Under the pieces are notes generated by a model. The model searched no databases. It was not told where the DNA came from and saw nothing but the letters and a program-made list of their open reading frames with translations. 64,000 nucleotides of DNA from Clostridium tepidum (lineage in GTDB: Bacteria > Bacillota > Clostridia > Clostridiales > Clostridiaceae): assembly GCF_002008345.1 (NCBI RefSeq), contig NZ_MRAE01000011.1:1-64000 (forward strand). Direction: 5' to 3'. Below are positions 7,074-13,488 of this stretch, piece by piece. The position numbers and the translations under genes were made by a program. Position 1 is the stretch's first letter; each line of letters begins with the position of its first letter.

Positions 7074-7883
7074 CTATAAAATTGAGTATCTAAGTTTATT
7101 TTTGTAAGTTCTAGCACAACTAAATATTTCTTCTTTTTCATGCTCTTGATATGTATTTTGTATGATTTCAAAATCTCTTTTTTTGGTAAATATGTTTTTT
7201 GGTAATGAAAAAGACAACTTAGGAAATAATTCTCCCAACTTGCCTAATTCTATGTTTGTATGTAATTTATTATCTTCATTTATGTATATATGTTCGTTCA
7301 ATTTGTATTCTAAAATGATGTTATAGAAATAATCTTTATCATGTTTTTCTATAATCTTTGAAAATATTGGATATTCTAATATGTCATTGTAATATTTTTT
7401 AAATAAATTCTTATTAAAGTAATATTGTTTAAATGCTACGTCAATACTTATAAGCACTTCTAGTTGCTTTTCTGTGCATTGACTTAAATCTACATTGTAA
7501 TAGCTTAAAATAGTTAATAATGTACTACCTGCAAATTTTTCTGTGTAGTTGTTACGATTTATTCCTAATATTGTATTTAAATTAGCAGAACTAGGATTAA
7601 ATAGTGTTACATGATTTCCCCAACATCTACCATCAACTAAATCTACATCTACTCCAAAAATTTTATCTGTTTGTCCTGTTTTTATGTAATATAAAGATTT
7701 AAAATCATAGAAATATTTAATCTCATATCCTTTTAATTTGTTTAAAACAATACAACTAAATAAACTGTCTAAATCATCTGATAGACACATTTTATAATCT
7801 TCTTCTTCACTTATCCAACTTGGGAACTTTTGTTTAATTTCTTTTTTCATATTAGCCGATGTAATAAATCTTACATCCACCAT
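7074..7883 (-). CDS. Phage protein of unknown function, possibly DHH-type phosphoesterase fold
   Basis: 269 residues. The N-terminal CLSDDLDSLFSCIVLNKLKG (about residues 33-52) looks like the first aspartate motif of DHH/RecJ-like proteins, and VDVDLVDGRCWGNHVTLF (about 78-95) could be the second metal-binding segment. No third motif is obvious, so an inactive or divergent member is possible. The C-terminal half is helical and aromatic-rich. It follows the capsid region and precedes DUF5659 and the replication-like gene. The ribosome binding site is weak. Confidence 0.4.
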   Translation of the reverse strand: MVDVRFITSANMKKEIKQKFPSWISEEEDYKMCLSDDLDSLFSCIVLNKLKGYEIKYFYDFKSLYYIKTGQTDKIFGVDVDLVDGRCWGNHVTLFNPSSANLNTILGINRNNYTEKFAGSTLLTILSYYNVDLSQCTEKQLEVLISIDVAFKQYYFNKNLFKKYYNDILEYPIFSKIIEKHDKDYFYNIILEYKLNEHIYINEDNKLHTNIELGKLGELFPKLSFSLPKNIFTKKRDFEIIQNTYQEHEKEEIFSCARTYKNKLRYSIL

Positions 7884-7952
7884 ATTTTTTTACTATCTTT
7901 AAAAAATTCTAACTATCTTTAAAATTAAATATGTCAACTTTGCTCTTTTTAA

Positions 7953-7986
7953 AATAATCCTCTTTAAAATGTTGTAAAGGATTATT
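7953..7986 (-). terminator. Inverted repeat, possible terminator
   Basis: AATAATCCT pairs with AGGATTATT over a 16-base loop and is followed on the minus strand by TTAAAA. It lies between two genes of the element; termination would be weak. Confidence 0.35.
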
Positions 7987-8053
7987 AAGTTTTATTTAAC
8001 ATCTTTTCACCTCACTTTTTATATTTTTTTAGCAAATGAAATTATTTCGTTTG

Positions 8054-8302
8054 CTATTTTTTCTTTGTTTTTGTTTTCTTAATTTCTTCTTTAATTTGAA
8101 ACTCTTTTTTTAATTCTTCTCTTTTTTCTTGTGGAAAATTTATGTATTCTATTATCTGTTTATACATCTTTTCATTTATTGCTTGTTTTTCTCTTAATAA
8201 CATACTTATATATGCTTTATCTACATTGCAATAACTTGCTAATTCATTCTGCCATATGTCCTTTTGTATTAATATCATTTTAATTTGTCTACCTGCTAAC
8301 AT
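8054..8302 (-). CDS. XRE-like helix-turn-helix protein
   Basis: 82 residues with GGAGG 7 bases before the ATG. QNELASYCNVDKAYISMLLR (residues 18-37) is a helix-turn-helix of the lambda-repressor type. The C terminus is a long basic helix ending KKTKTKKK, which may bind nucleic acid. It lies right after the capsid terminator and could control the middle genes of the element. No partner or cleavage domain is present. Confidence 0.65.
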   Translation of the reverse strand: MLAGRQIKMILIQKDIWQNELASYCNVDKAYISMLLREKQAINEKMYKQIIEYINFPQEKREELKKEFQIKEEIKKTKTKKK

Positions 8303-8345
8303 TTAATTACCTCCATTCAAAAAGTTAATAAAAAATAAAATAAAA

Positions 8346-8364
8346 AGGGTACAAAATGCACCCT
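8346..8364 (-). terminator. Terminator after the major capsid gene
   Basis: On the minus strand AGGGTGC pairs with GTACCCT and is followed by TTTTATTTT. Confidence 0.7.
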
Positions 8365-8374
8365 AATTAATTAT

Positions 8375-9214
8375 TTATTTATTTTTTATAACAACTATAC
8401 CTGCATCATTAACAAGTCCCACACCTGTTATTAAATCAGCATTTACTTTAGTTAATTTTCTGTCTATATCCCTTGCTTGTTCTGGATTTAATTCTCTCTT
8501 ATATGTAACTAATAAAGAATTTTTCTTAATTATGTATGTTAAACATTGTTTTGTACTTGAATCAAATGTTCCTTTAGAAGAAAGTATTACTTTTATACCT
8601 CTAAATTCTCCAATTATATTTTTCTTAATTATTCCATTTTCCTTCTTAACACTTGTATTGTCTGCCTTTATAAAATCTGGCATAGAATAAAAAGCACTTT
8701 TTAATTTAGGGTTTATAACTATTCCTTCAAACTCTTCCACATTTTGATTATCTCCATATAAATTTAATGCTTCATCAAGTTCATTTGCAGTTATAGCAGT
8801 TGGATTAGCACAATTAAAAGTTAAAGGTGTTTTCTTTGCAATTTCTATAACTTCATTATCCATTTCTTCTGCTATTAATAAACCTATTTGTCTTGCCATT
8901 TCACCTACTGGGTCGCCATAACTTGCTAGTAATGCTCTATCTGTTATTTCATAACCTTTTGCTAATTGAAATAAATCAATCTTTTGTGTAGTGTGTGTTA
9001 ATTTATCATAAGGAATTGCATCTCCTTCTTTAAGTTTAATTGCTTTAGTTCCTAAATTCCATTTTGGTATTGTTATAGAATCTCCTGCTTGTCCCTTTAA
9101 TGTTTTATCTACATCACACATTCCTAACATTACCGCATTTTCTTCAATATTTTTCATAATCATACCTGCATAAACTTCTGGTATTAATACATCTGTTCTC
9201 ATTGTTGTTGCCAT
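8375..9214 (-). CDS. Major capsid protein (N4-gp56-like family)
   Basis: 279 residues. The N-terminal TDVLIPEVYAGMIMKNIEEN, then ITIPKWNLGTKA, and GYEITDRALLASYGDPVGEM are typical of HK97-fold coat proteins annotated as N4-gp56 family. The protein assembles the procapsid on the scaffold encoded just upstream. AAGGAA precedes the ATG. A terminator follows its stop, so scaffold plus capsid form a compact transcription unit separated from terminase and portal by about 6 kb, which is not the usual head-gene order. Confidence 0.85.
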   Translation of the reverse strand: MATTMRTDVLIPEVYAGMIMKNIEENAVMLGMCDVDKTLKGQAGDSITIPKWNLGTKAIKLKEGDAIPYDKLTHTTQKIDLFQLAKGYEITDRALLASYGDPVGEMARQIGLLIAEEMDNEVIEIAKKTPLTFNCANPTAITANELDEALNLYGDNQNVEEFEGIVINPKLKSAFYSMPDFIKADNTSVKKENGIIKKNIIGEFRGIKVILSSKGTFDSSTKQCLTYIIKKNSLLVTYKRELNPEQARDIDRKLTKVNADLITGVGLVNDAGIVVIKNK

Positions 9215-9255
9215 AATATATTCCTTCTTTCTTTAAATTATTTTTTTATATAATA

Positions 9256-9279
9256 AAAAGCACCTAAATTAATAGGTAC
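9256..9279 (-). terminator. Hairpin between scaffold and capsid genes
   Basis: AAGTACCTATTAATTTAGGTGCTT on the minus strand forms a hairpin followed by TTTTA. An identical 24-bp copy occurs at 10189-10212. Here it may partly terminate or stabilise the scaffold-capsid mRNA. Confidence 0.55.
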
Positions 9280-9855
9280 TTATTTACTTAGTTTGTTATA
9301 TAATTCTTTATTTTCTTTGTATATATTCATTCTTTCCATATAGGACATTTTATTAAAATCTTCTTTAGATATTTTTTCTTTATTTGAATTATGATTAGAA
9401 GGTTTAAAACTATTATTTAAAGCAGTATTATTTATATGTTCAGTTAGAACATTCTTAACTTCTCCTAAATAACTTTCTACATCTTCTACCCCTTGTAAAT
9501 TAATATATTTACTAAGTTGTGAAGGTAAACCGTTATCACTTAAAGTTTTAGATACTTTTAACTGTAATTCTTTTGCTTGTACTTCCTTCTCCTTTTGTTC
9601 TAATGCTTTTATCCTTGCTTCCATATCCAATTGTTCCTGTGATTTTTCTTTTGGTCTTAATTCTTTTAATTCTTCTTCCATTTGTTTTATTTTTTTGCTA
9701 TATTCTGTTCTAACTCTATCCTCTGCACTTTGTATTTTTTTGTTTACTTCTTCTTCTGTAAATGTTTTTACATCTTCCTTTGTCGCAACTTCATGCTCCT
9801 GTTTTGTACTTACCTCTGTTGTTGTTTCTGTTTGATTGTTTTCTAAATTTTCCAT
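9280..9855 (-). CDS. Phage scaffold protein (DUF4355-like)
   Basis: 191 residues. A disordered acidic N terminus (TETTTEVSTKQEHEV) leads into a long coiled coil (residues 45-105, including KKIKQMEEELKELRPKEK and KALEQKEKEVQAKELQLK), then a compact region (LSDNGLPSQLSKYINLQG) and a basic C-terminal tail, the standard plan of phage scaffolds. It lies directly upstream of the major capsid gene and AAAGGAG precedes the ATG. Scaffold proteins guide capsid assembly and then leave the shell. Confidence 0.8.
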   Translation of the reverse strand: MENLENNQTETTTEVSTKQEHEVATKEDVKTFTEEEVNKKIQSAEDRVRTEYSKKIKQMEEELKELRPKEKSQEQLDMEARIKALEQKEKEVQAKELQLKVSKTLSDNGLPSQLSKYINLQGVEDVESYLGEVKNVLTEHINNTALNNSFKPSNHNSNKEKISKEDFNKMSYMERMNIYKENKELYNKLSK

Positions 9856-9930
9856 TTTTAAATTCTCCTTTCAAGTTTTTTACACTTGTCCCTTTTAAAA
9901 GTTACAAATATAAAACCCTTAATAAAATTT

Positions 9931-10113
9931 TTATTTGTTTAAGTATTCTTGTAAGCTATATAATTCTTTAATGTTTAATTTTCTTTTGTTATTTTTAAAT
10001 CTACTTAATTTTGTATTTTCTATATTAGTTGCCTTAGCAATGTAACAATATTTAATTCCTGTCTTTTGTGTATATTTTATTAGTTGTTTTCTTATTAAAT
10101 TTTCATCTAACAT
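9931..10113 (-). CDS. Small helix-turn-helix protein
   Basis: 60 residues from MLDENLIRKQ, starting 5 bases after AAAGGTGG. YIAKATNIENTKLSRFKNNK (about residues 24-43) fits a helix-turn-helix, and KLNIKELYSLQEYLNK closes it. It is first in the leftward unit before scaffold and capsid, and the promoter upstream carries a copy of the CAAATTATTTT operator, so it may be a regulator of the structural genes. No close family is recognised. Confidence 0.6.
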   Translation of the reverse strand: MLDENLIRKQLIKYTQKTGIKYCYIAKATNIENTKLSRFKNNKRKLNIKELYSLQEYLNK

Positions 10114-10150
10114 GACTACCACCTTTCTTTAAAAATCTTTTTTAAAATAT

Positions 10151-10184
10151 AAATATATGTAAATTAGTCAAATTATTTTGCATA
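10151..10184 (-). promoter_or_regulatory. Promoter region of the scaffold-capsid unit with shared operator
   Basis: ATGCAAAATAATTTGACT on the minus strand merges the CAAATTATTTT operator (10168-10184) with a TTGACT -35 box. The same operator/-35 fusion occurs at 4075-4095. The -10 box is unclear (TATATT or ATTTTA). Confidence 0.5.
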
Positions 10185-10188
10185 AAAA

Positions 10189-10212
10189 ATAAGCACCTAA
10201 ATTAATAGGTAC
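10189..10212 (-). terminator. Second copy of the 24-bp hairpin
   Basis: AAGCACCTAAATTAATAGGTACTT on the plus strand, identical to 9256-9279. On the minus strand it is followed by ATTTTTTATG, a good terminator for RNA coming from the non-coding region to the right. Confidence 0.6.
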
Positions 10213-10282
10213 TTTAGTGAGGGAAAATAAGAAATTAAAGAAAAATTTCCAATATATATATAAACTACTAATGTAGTAAATA

Positions 10283-10316
10283 TCAAAAAAGAACGCTACG
10301 AATTAATTCCCGTAGC
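10283..10316 (-). terminator. Terminator after the tRNA-like sequence
   Basis: On the minus strand GCTACG pairs with CGTAGC and is followed by GTTCTTTTTTGA. It lies about 22 bases downstream of the tRNA-like 3' half and supports transcription of that region. Confidence 0.6.
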
Positions 10317-10337
10317 CCATTACGTTTTTCTTGAATT

Positions 10338-10385
10338 TGGAGGAGGTCAGATTTGAACTGACATAAAACGTACAAAACTACCTGC
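10338..10385 (-). other. tRNA 3'-half-like sequence
   Basis: On the minus strand a perfect T-arm (GTCAG, loop TTCAAAT, CTGAC) is followed by CTCCTCC and A, as in a tRNA acceptor end without encoded CCA. No matching 5' acceptor strand (GGAGGAG), D-arm or good anticodon stem is found upstream. It could be an attachment-site remnant, a decayed phage tRNA, or a tRNA-like domain at the end of a larger RNA. Confidence 0.5.
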
Positions 10386-10770
10386 TTTTTATGAAACTAA
10401 AATTAGCATATATTTAGATTAGAGTATTGAGTATTAATATAAATACTCAAATAAATCACCAAAATATTTTAGTAATCTATTTCAATATTTATATGTCAAG
10501 TTTTTTTGCTTTTTAAAAAAAATAGTGTTATTTACTATTACATTATAAGAAACCGCACATTTTTTTAAAAACCATGCTGTATGCTAGTTATATCAATTAT
10601 AGAGTTTTAAAGTTTAGTGGTTATTTTCTGTTTTTGTTATATTTTATATATTTTTCTTTATCTTTATCTTTTTTAGGGCATGAAAAAGAATTCCACACCC
10701 TCTTGTTGAGCACTTAAATATCTCTGGGGTTTTGTATATTTAGATGTTCTTTCCCTAATAGGAAATAAAT

Positions 10771-11126
10771 AAAATCGCTATAAGTATTGGTATGACTACG
10801 TTTGAGCCACATTGATAAAAAAGCTTATTTTTTATCAAAACGCTGTATCTATTGGTATAACTGCATTTGAAGGTGATTTCTATTTGCGAGAATTATACCT
10901 CTCTTTTTGAATTCTTCTATCGTTTTCTAATTTAATTTCTTTAGCACAACTTGGACAATATTTAGTTTTGTTTGATTTTTTTTCTATTAAAATACCACAC
11001 TTTTCACATTCTATTGCTTCTTTTTTAAAATCCTTAGTTAAATTATTTTTTAAATTATATCTTGCTATTCATTAAAAGGAAAATAAGGTCAAAATCCTTA
11101 TTAAACCATTGGTATGACTACATTTG
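10771..11126. repeat. Three degenerate ~35-nt direct repeats
   Basis: Copies at 10771-10804, 10836-10869 and 11091-11126 share ATTGGTAT(G/A)ACT(A/G)C(A/G)TTTG and a preceding AAAATCGCTATA-like part. The starts are 65 and 255 bp apart. Copies two and three also share AAGGTG(A/T)TTTCTATTTG after the repeat. They are too diverged, and copies two and three enclose an ORF, so a CRISPR array is unlikely; duplicated RNA elements or ORF ends are more plausible. Confidence 0.5.
10880..11068 (-). pseudogene. Zinc-ribbon protein fragment without a start codon
   Basis: A 62-codon frame encodes two knuckles, ECEKCGILIEKKS and KYCPSCAKEI, followed by a basic tail (KERYNSRK), as in small phage zinc-ribbon proteins. 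The first codon after the upstream stop is ATA and there is no ATG, GTG or TTG before the first cysteine pair and no ribosome binding site, so it is probably the remnant of a longer gene. Its 3' end overlaps the second degenerate repeat. Confidence 0.5.
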
Positions 11127-11332
11127 AAGGTGTTTTCTATTTGTCTAGCAAATTAGTATTATCTATATTTATTCTTATTTTTATTCCTTAATTTTTCAAC
11201 ATACACTTTAAATTCATTCTAAGCCATTTTAAGACACTTACCCACTCCCTATACCAAATATACCTGTTCTGTATTATTTCTCTTAAAGCTTACTATATTA
11301 TTGCAGTAGCTATATAATTTTTGATTGTACAC

Positions 11333-11360
11333 TTGACTTTTGAGTTAAGTAATATATGCT
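11333..11360 (+). promoter_or_regulatory. Possible plus-strand promoter before the 39-residue ORF
   Basis: TTGACT (11333-11338), 16-bp spacer, TATGCT (11355-11360). The -10 is imperfect. The transcript would begin within or just before the 15-base segment that can pair with 11415-11429. Confidence 0.35.
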
Positions 11361-11380
11361 TTTTGGAGGAGGTTAAGCAA

Positions 11381-11500
11381 TTGGATATAGTTTCCCCTAG
11401 TAAAAGAGGAATAAAAAAAGCATATATTAATATATGCTCTTCGTTATCGGTTGAAGTTTCTTTTATACTACTATTGTATTACATAGTTACAACGTGTTAA
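11381..11500 (+). CDS. Candidate 39-residue hydrophobic peptide (type I toxin-like)
   Basis: TTG start 8 bases after a perfect GGAGGAGG. The product is MDIVSPSKRGIKKAYIN followed by a hydrophobic stretch (VSFILLLLYYIVTTC), a basic head plus membrane anchor as in small phage toxins. The ribosome binding site and start lie in the loop of a 15-bp RNA helix formed by 11350-11364 with 11415-11429. An opposite-strand terminator (11412-11438) lies inside the ORF, so an antisense RNA may overlap it. I recognise no family; chance occurrence is possible. Confidence 0.35.
   Translation: MDIVSPSKRGIKKAYINICSSLSVEVSFILLLYYIVTTC
11412..11438 (-). terminator. Strong terminator ending the minus-strand RNA
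   Basis: On the minus strand AGCATATATTAATATATGCT is a perfect 20-base palindrome followed by TTTTTTT. It is the natural 3' end of an RNA read leftward from the 11,440-11,750 region. Confidence 0.7.
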
Positions 11501-11750
11501 TTGCTACCCTAACACTACTATATAATCCCGTCTTTCGACTAGCAAACCTACCTATCTAATATTTATAGTTGTCAGATACACCAACTTGAGGGGCAAATAA
11601 TATAATAGTAGAAATATTGCTTGTCCCCATGAATTTTATAGCATCGGCTTCATGTAACCTACTCTATATTTTAAAGTGCTAGAGTGCTTAAACACTTCAC
11701 ATATACCATATTTTAAGGTATAGGAAATAAACCCTTGCAAAACTTATATT
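11412..11750 (-). ncRNA. Candidate structured non-coding RNA of the phage element
   Basis: This stretch has no credible protein gene, is visibly richer in G+C than its surroundings, and ends in a strong terminator. On the minus strand it can form several helices: GGGGACAA with TTTGCCCC (about 11589-11627), AGTC-GAAA-GAC (about 11534-11543), GTGTTA with TAACAC (about 11493-11514), TTGTA with TACAA, and CTTC with GAAG before the terminator. Large ornate phage RNAs such as ROOL and GOLLD lie in prophages near tRNAs; membership is only a suggestion. The 5' end is not defined; the 28-bp repeats at 11776 may belong to it. Confidence 0.4.
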
Positions 11751-11775
11751 TTTTTGATAATATAGAATATAAATA

Positions 11776-11859
11776 TTGCAATTGTTTATTTAACTGTATT
11801 CAGTTGCAATTGTTTATTTAACTGTATTCAGTTGCAATTGTTTATTTAACTGTATTCAG
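11776..11859. repeat. Three perfect 28-bp tandem repeats
   Basis: The unit TTGCAATTGTTTATTTAACT plus GTATTCAG occurs at 11776, 11804 and 11832 without mismatches, followed by a partial diverged copy. The array lies just downstream of the integrase gene. It may bind integrase or an excisionase, form part of the RNA leader, or be a simple expansion. The CAATTG core is palindromic. Confidence 0.85.
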
Positions 11860-11883
11860 TTGTAATTGTATGAGTTTTATCTA

Positions 11884-11905
11884 AAAGGTAGCGGTAACTA
11901 CCTTT
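11884..11905. terminator. Hairpin after integrase
   Basis: AAAGGTAG pairs with CTACCTTT around CGGTAA. On the plus strand it is followed by ATTTTTTTT; on the minus strand by TAGATAAAA. It can stop plus-strand RNA and, less well, integrase mRNA. Confidence 0.6.
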
Positions 11906-11912
11906 ATTTTTT

Positions 11913-12908
11913 TTATTTAAAATATCTATCTATCGGACTTGCTTTATCATGTTTTTTCTTTAAATCTGTTGTTTCTAGTTGGATATATTTTCGTGTAGTT
12001 GTTAAACTTGCGTGTCCCATTATCCTCTGTAAAGTAAATAAATCCATAACACCATTTTTAACTGCATTTGTTGCGAATGTATGTCTAAATACATATGGAG
12101 TACATCTTTTAACTAACCCTGCTTTTTCTCCAACACGTCTAAAACTTAAAATTAAATTCTGTTTCTTAATATTTCCACCATAAGTGCTTTGAAATAAATA
12201 CTCTGAATTATTTTCTATAGCACATTCAATTAATTCTTTTAATAATTTACAAGTTTTTTTGCTTATTGGTAAATACCTTACAGTTCTTGTTTTGCTTACA
12301 TCTGCCCTTACAGTTATAAAACCTTCTTTTAAATCTACATCTGAAATAAGCAAACGAACCATTTCCCCTACTCTTATTCCACAATCTAATATAATTAACA
12401 TAGCAGCATAATCTCTAAATCCTGCATAAGTGCTTATATCACAACTTCTTAATATCTTCTTAACTTCTATATCTGTAAGAGGTTTAATTGTATCTTCGGG
12501 TGTCTTAACCAGTTTTAACTTCATTGTAATATTTTCTTTTATATAACTATTTTTATATAACCATCTCAAATAACATTTTATAGTTCTTATTCTTATATTT
12601 ACTGTAAATGGACTATATTTCTTTTCGTGTATCATATAATAAAGATAACTTTTAAAAATATGAGTATCTGTTTCAATACAGTTTAAATCTGACTGGATAT
12701 TTTTAGTTATATATCTTTTAAAATAATCTAAATTAACTAAATGCTCTTTGAGTGTCCTCTCTGCTAGTCCTTCAAGTTCTTTATCATTCATAAAAATATT
12801 ATGTTTGTTGAAAAATTCTTGTAAAGAAAAATCATTTTTAGATTGGTTTAATTGCATTTCAGTTTTGAAAGTATCATCGAAATGAAATTTAATTTTCTTG
12901 TTACCCAT
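11913..12908 (-). CDS. int: Tyrosine integrase of the phage element
   Basis: 331 residues. An N-terminal SAM-like core-binding domain (about residues 25-140) precedes the catalytic domain with Arg in CGIRVGEMVRLL, His-x-x-Arg in FRHTFATNAV, a later His in MGHASLTTT, and the nucleophile Tyr in RKYIQL, so the catalytic set is complete. GTGAGG lies 7 bases before the ATG. It is the last gene of the element, 130 bp from tRNA-Sec, which suggests that it drove integration at that tRNA gene. Confidence 0.9.
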   Translation of the reverse strand: MGNKKIKFHFDDTFKTEMQLNQSKNDFSLQEFFNKHNIFMNDKELEGLAERTLKEHLVNLDYFKRYITKNIQSDLNCIETDTHIFKSYLYYMIHEKKYSPFTVNIRIRTIKCYLRWLYKNSYIKENITMKLKLVKTPEDTIKPLTDIEVKKILRSCDISTYAGFRDYAAMLIILDCGIRVGEMVRLLISDVDLKEGFITVRADVSKTRTVRYLPISKKTCKLLKELIECAIENNSEYLFQSTYGGNIKKQNLILSFRRVGEKAGLVKRCTPYVFRHTFATNAVKNGVMDLFTLQRIMGHASLTTTRKYIQLETTDLKKKHDKASPIDRYFK

Positions 12909-12984
12909 TGATTTTCCTCACTTTCTTATAGTTTTATATAAGGAAAATAAGGTAACTTTTTATAAAATAGACATGACAGTTTTT

Positions 12985-13031
12985 TAAAATAAAAAATGCC
13001 TTGAAATAAGATATACTTATCTCAAAGCATT
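12985..13031 (-). terminator. Terminator of tRNA-Sec
   Basis: On the minus strand AATGCTTTGAGATAAG pairs with CTTATTTCAAGGCATT (two mismatches) around ATATA... and is followed by TTTTTATTTT, 6 bases after the CCA end of tRNA-Sec. Confidence 0.75.
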
Positions 13032-13036
13032 ACATT

Positions 13037-13133
13037 TGGCGGGAATATGTGGGAATCGAACCCACCTATCGTGGTCTTAGCACGACAACTCGGTTTTGAA
13101 GACCGGCAGGCACACCAGCACCTATCTACTCCC
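13037..13133 (-). tRNA. selC: tRNA-Sec (anticodon TCA)
   Basis: A 97-nt tRNA with long variable arm (GTCGTGC-TAAGACCACGAT region), anticodon loop CTTCAAA with TCA, T-loop TTCGATT and encoded CCA. The extended acceptor (GGGAGTA with TATTCCC plus a further position) fits the long acceptor stem typical of tRNA-Sec. It reads UGA as selenocysteine with SelB, encoded nearby. It has its own promoter and terminator and is intact although a phage-like element abuts its 3' end. Confidence 0.95.
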
Positions 13134-13155
13134 ATATTTATTAAGACCGAATTCT

Positions 13156-13184
13156 ATTATATATAAACTCTTAGTAAAAGTCAA
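13156..13184 (-). promoter_or_regulatory. Promoter of tRNA-Sec
   Basis: On the minus strand TTGACT (13179-13184), 17-bp spacer, TATAAT (13156-13161), ending about 22 bases before the tRNA 5' end. Confidence 0.8.
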
Positions 13185-13349
13185 CATATATAATTAAAAT
13201 TCCACATACTTCTACTTATTATACATAATTTTTGTTGATTTTTTTGTTAATATAAAGTATAAATAAAAATATTCTCATTTTTAAATATAAATAAATTACA
13301 ATTTACTATAATTTAAATGATAAAAATTAAAAAAATATATATTTTATTT

Positions 13350-13399
13350 AATAGATAGCTATAAAAATAAAATATTATTATTTTTTATAGCTATCTATT
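13350..13399. terminator. Long inverted repeat after selB
   Basis: AATAGATAGCTATAAAAA pairs perfectly with TTTTTATAGCTATCTATT. It lies about 90 bases past the selB stop and separates the selDAB transcript from tRNA-Sec. The remaining 13,185-13,488 gap shows no gene. Confidence 0.6.
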
Positions 13400-13488
13400 C
13401 TTCTAAAAGTATTTATTTTTTTGAATAACTTTAAATATTATTATTATAATTTTTGATAAGAAACAAACCCAAAGGTAGAATAACTTCC

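Noticed and set aside
10771-11126. CRISPR array
   Set aside because: Only three strongly diverged repeats, irregular spacing (65 and 255 bp), an ORF between two of them and no cas genes.
11364-11380. 5' half of a tRNA starting GGAGGAGG on the plus strand
   Set aside because: No D-arm or anticodon arm follows; the purine run is better read as a ribosome binding site.
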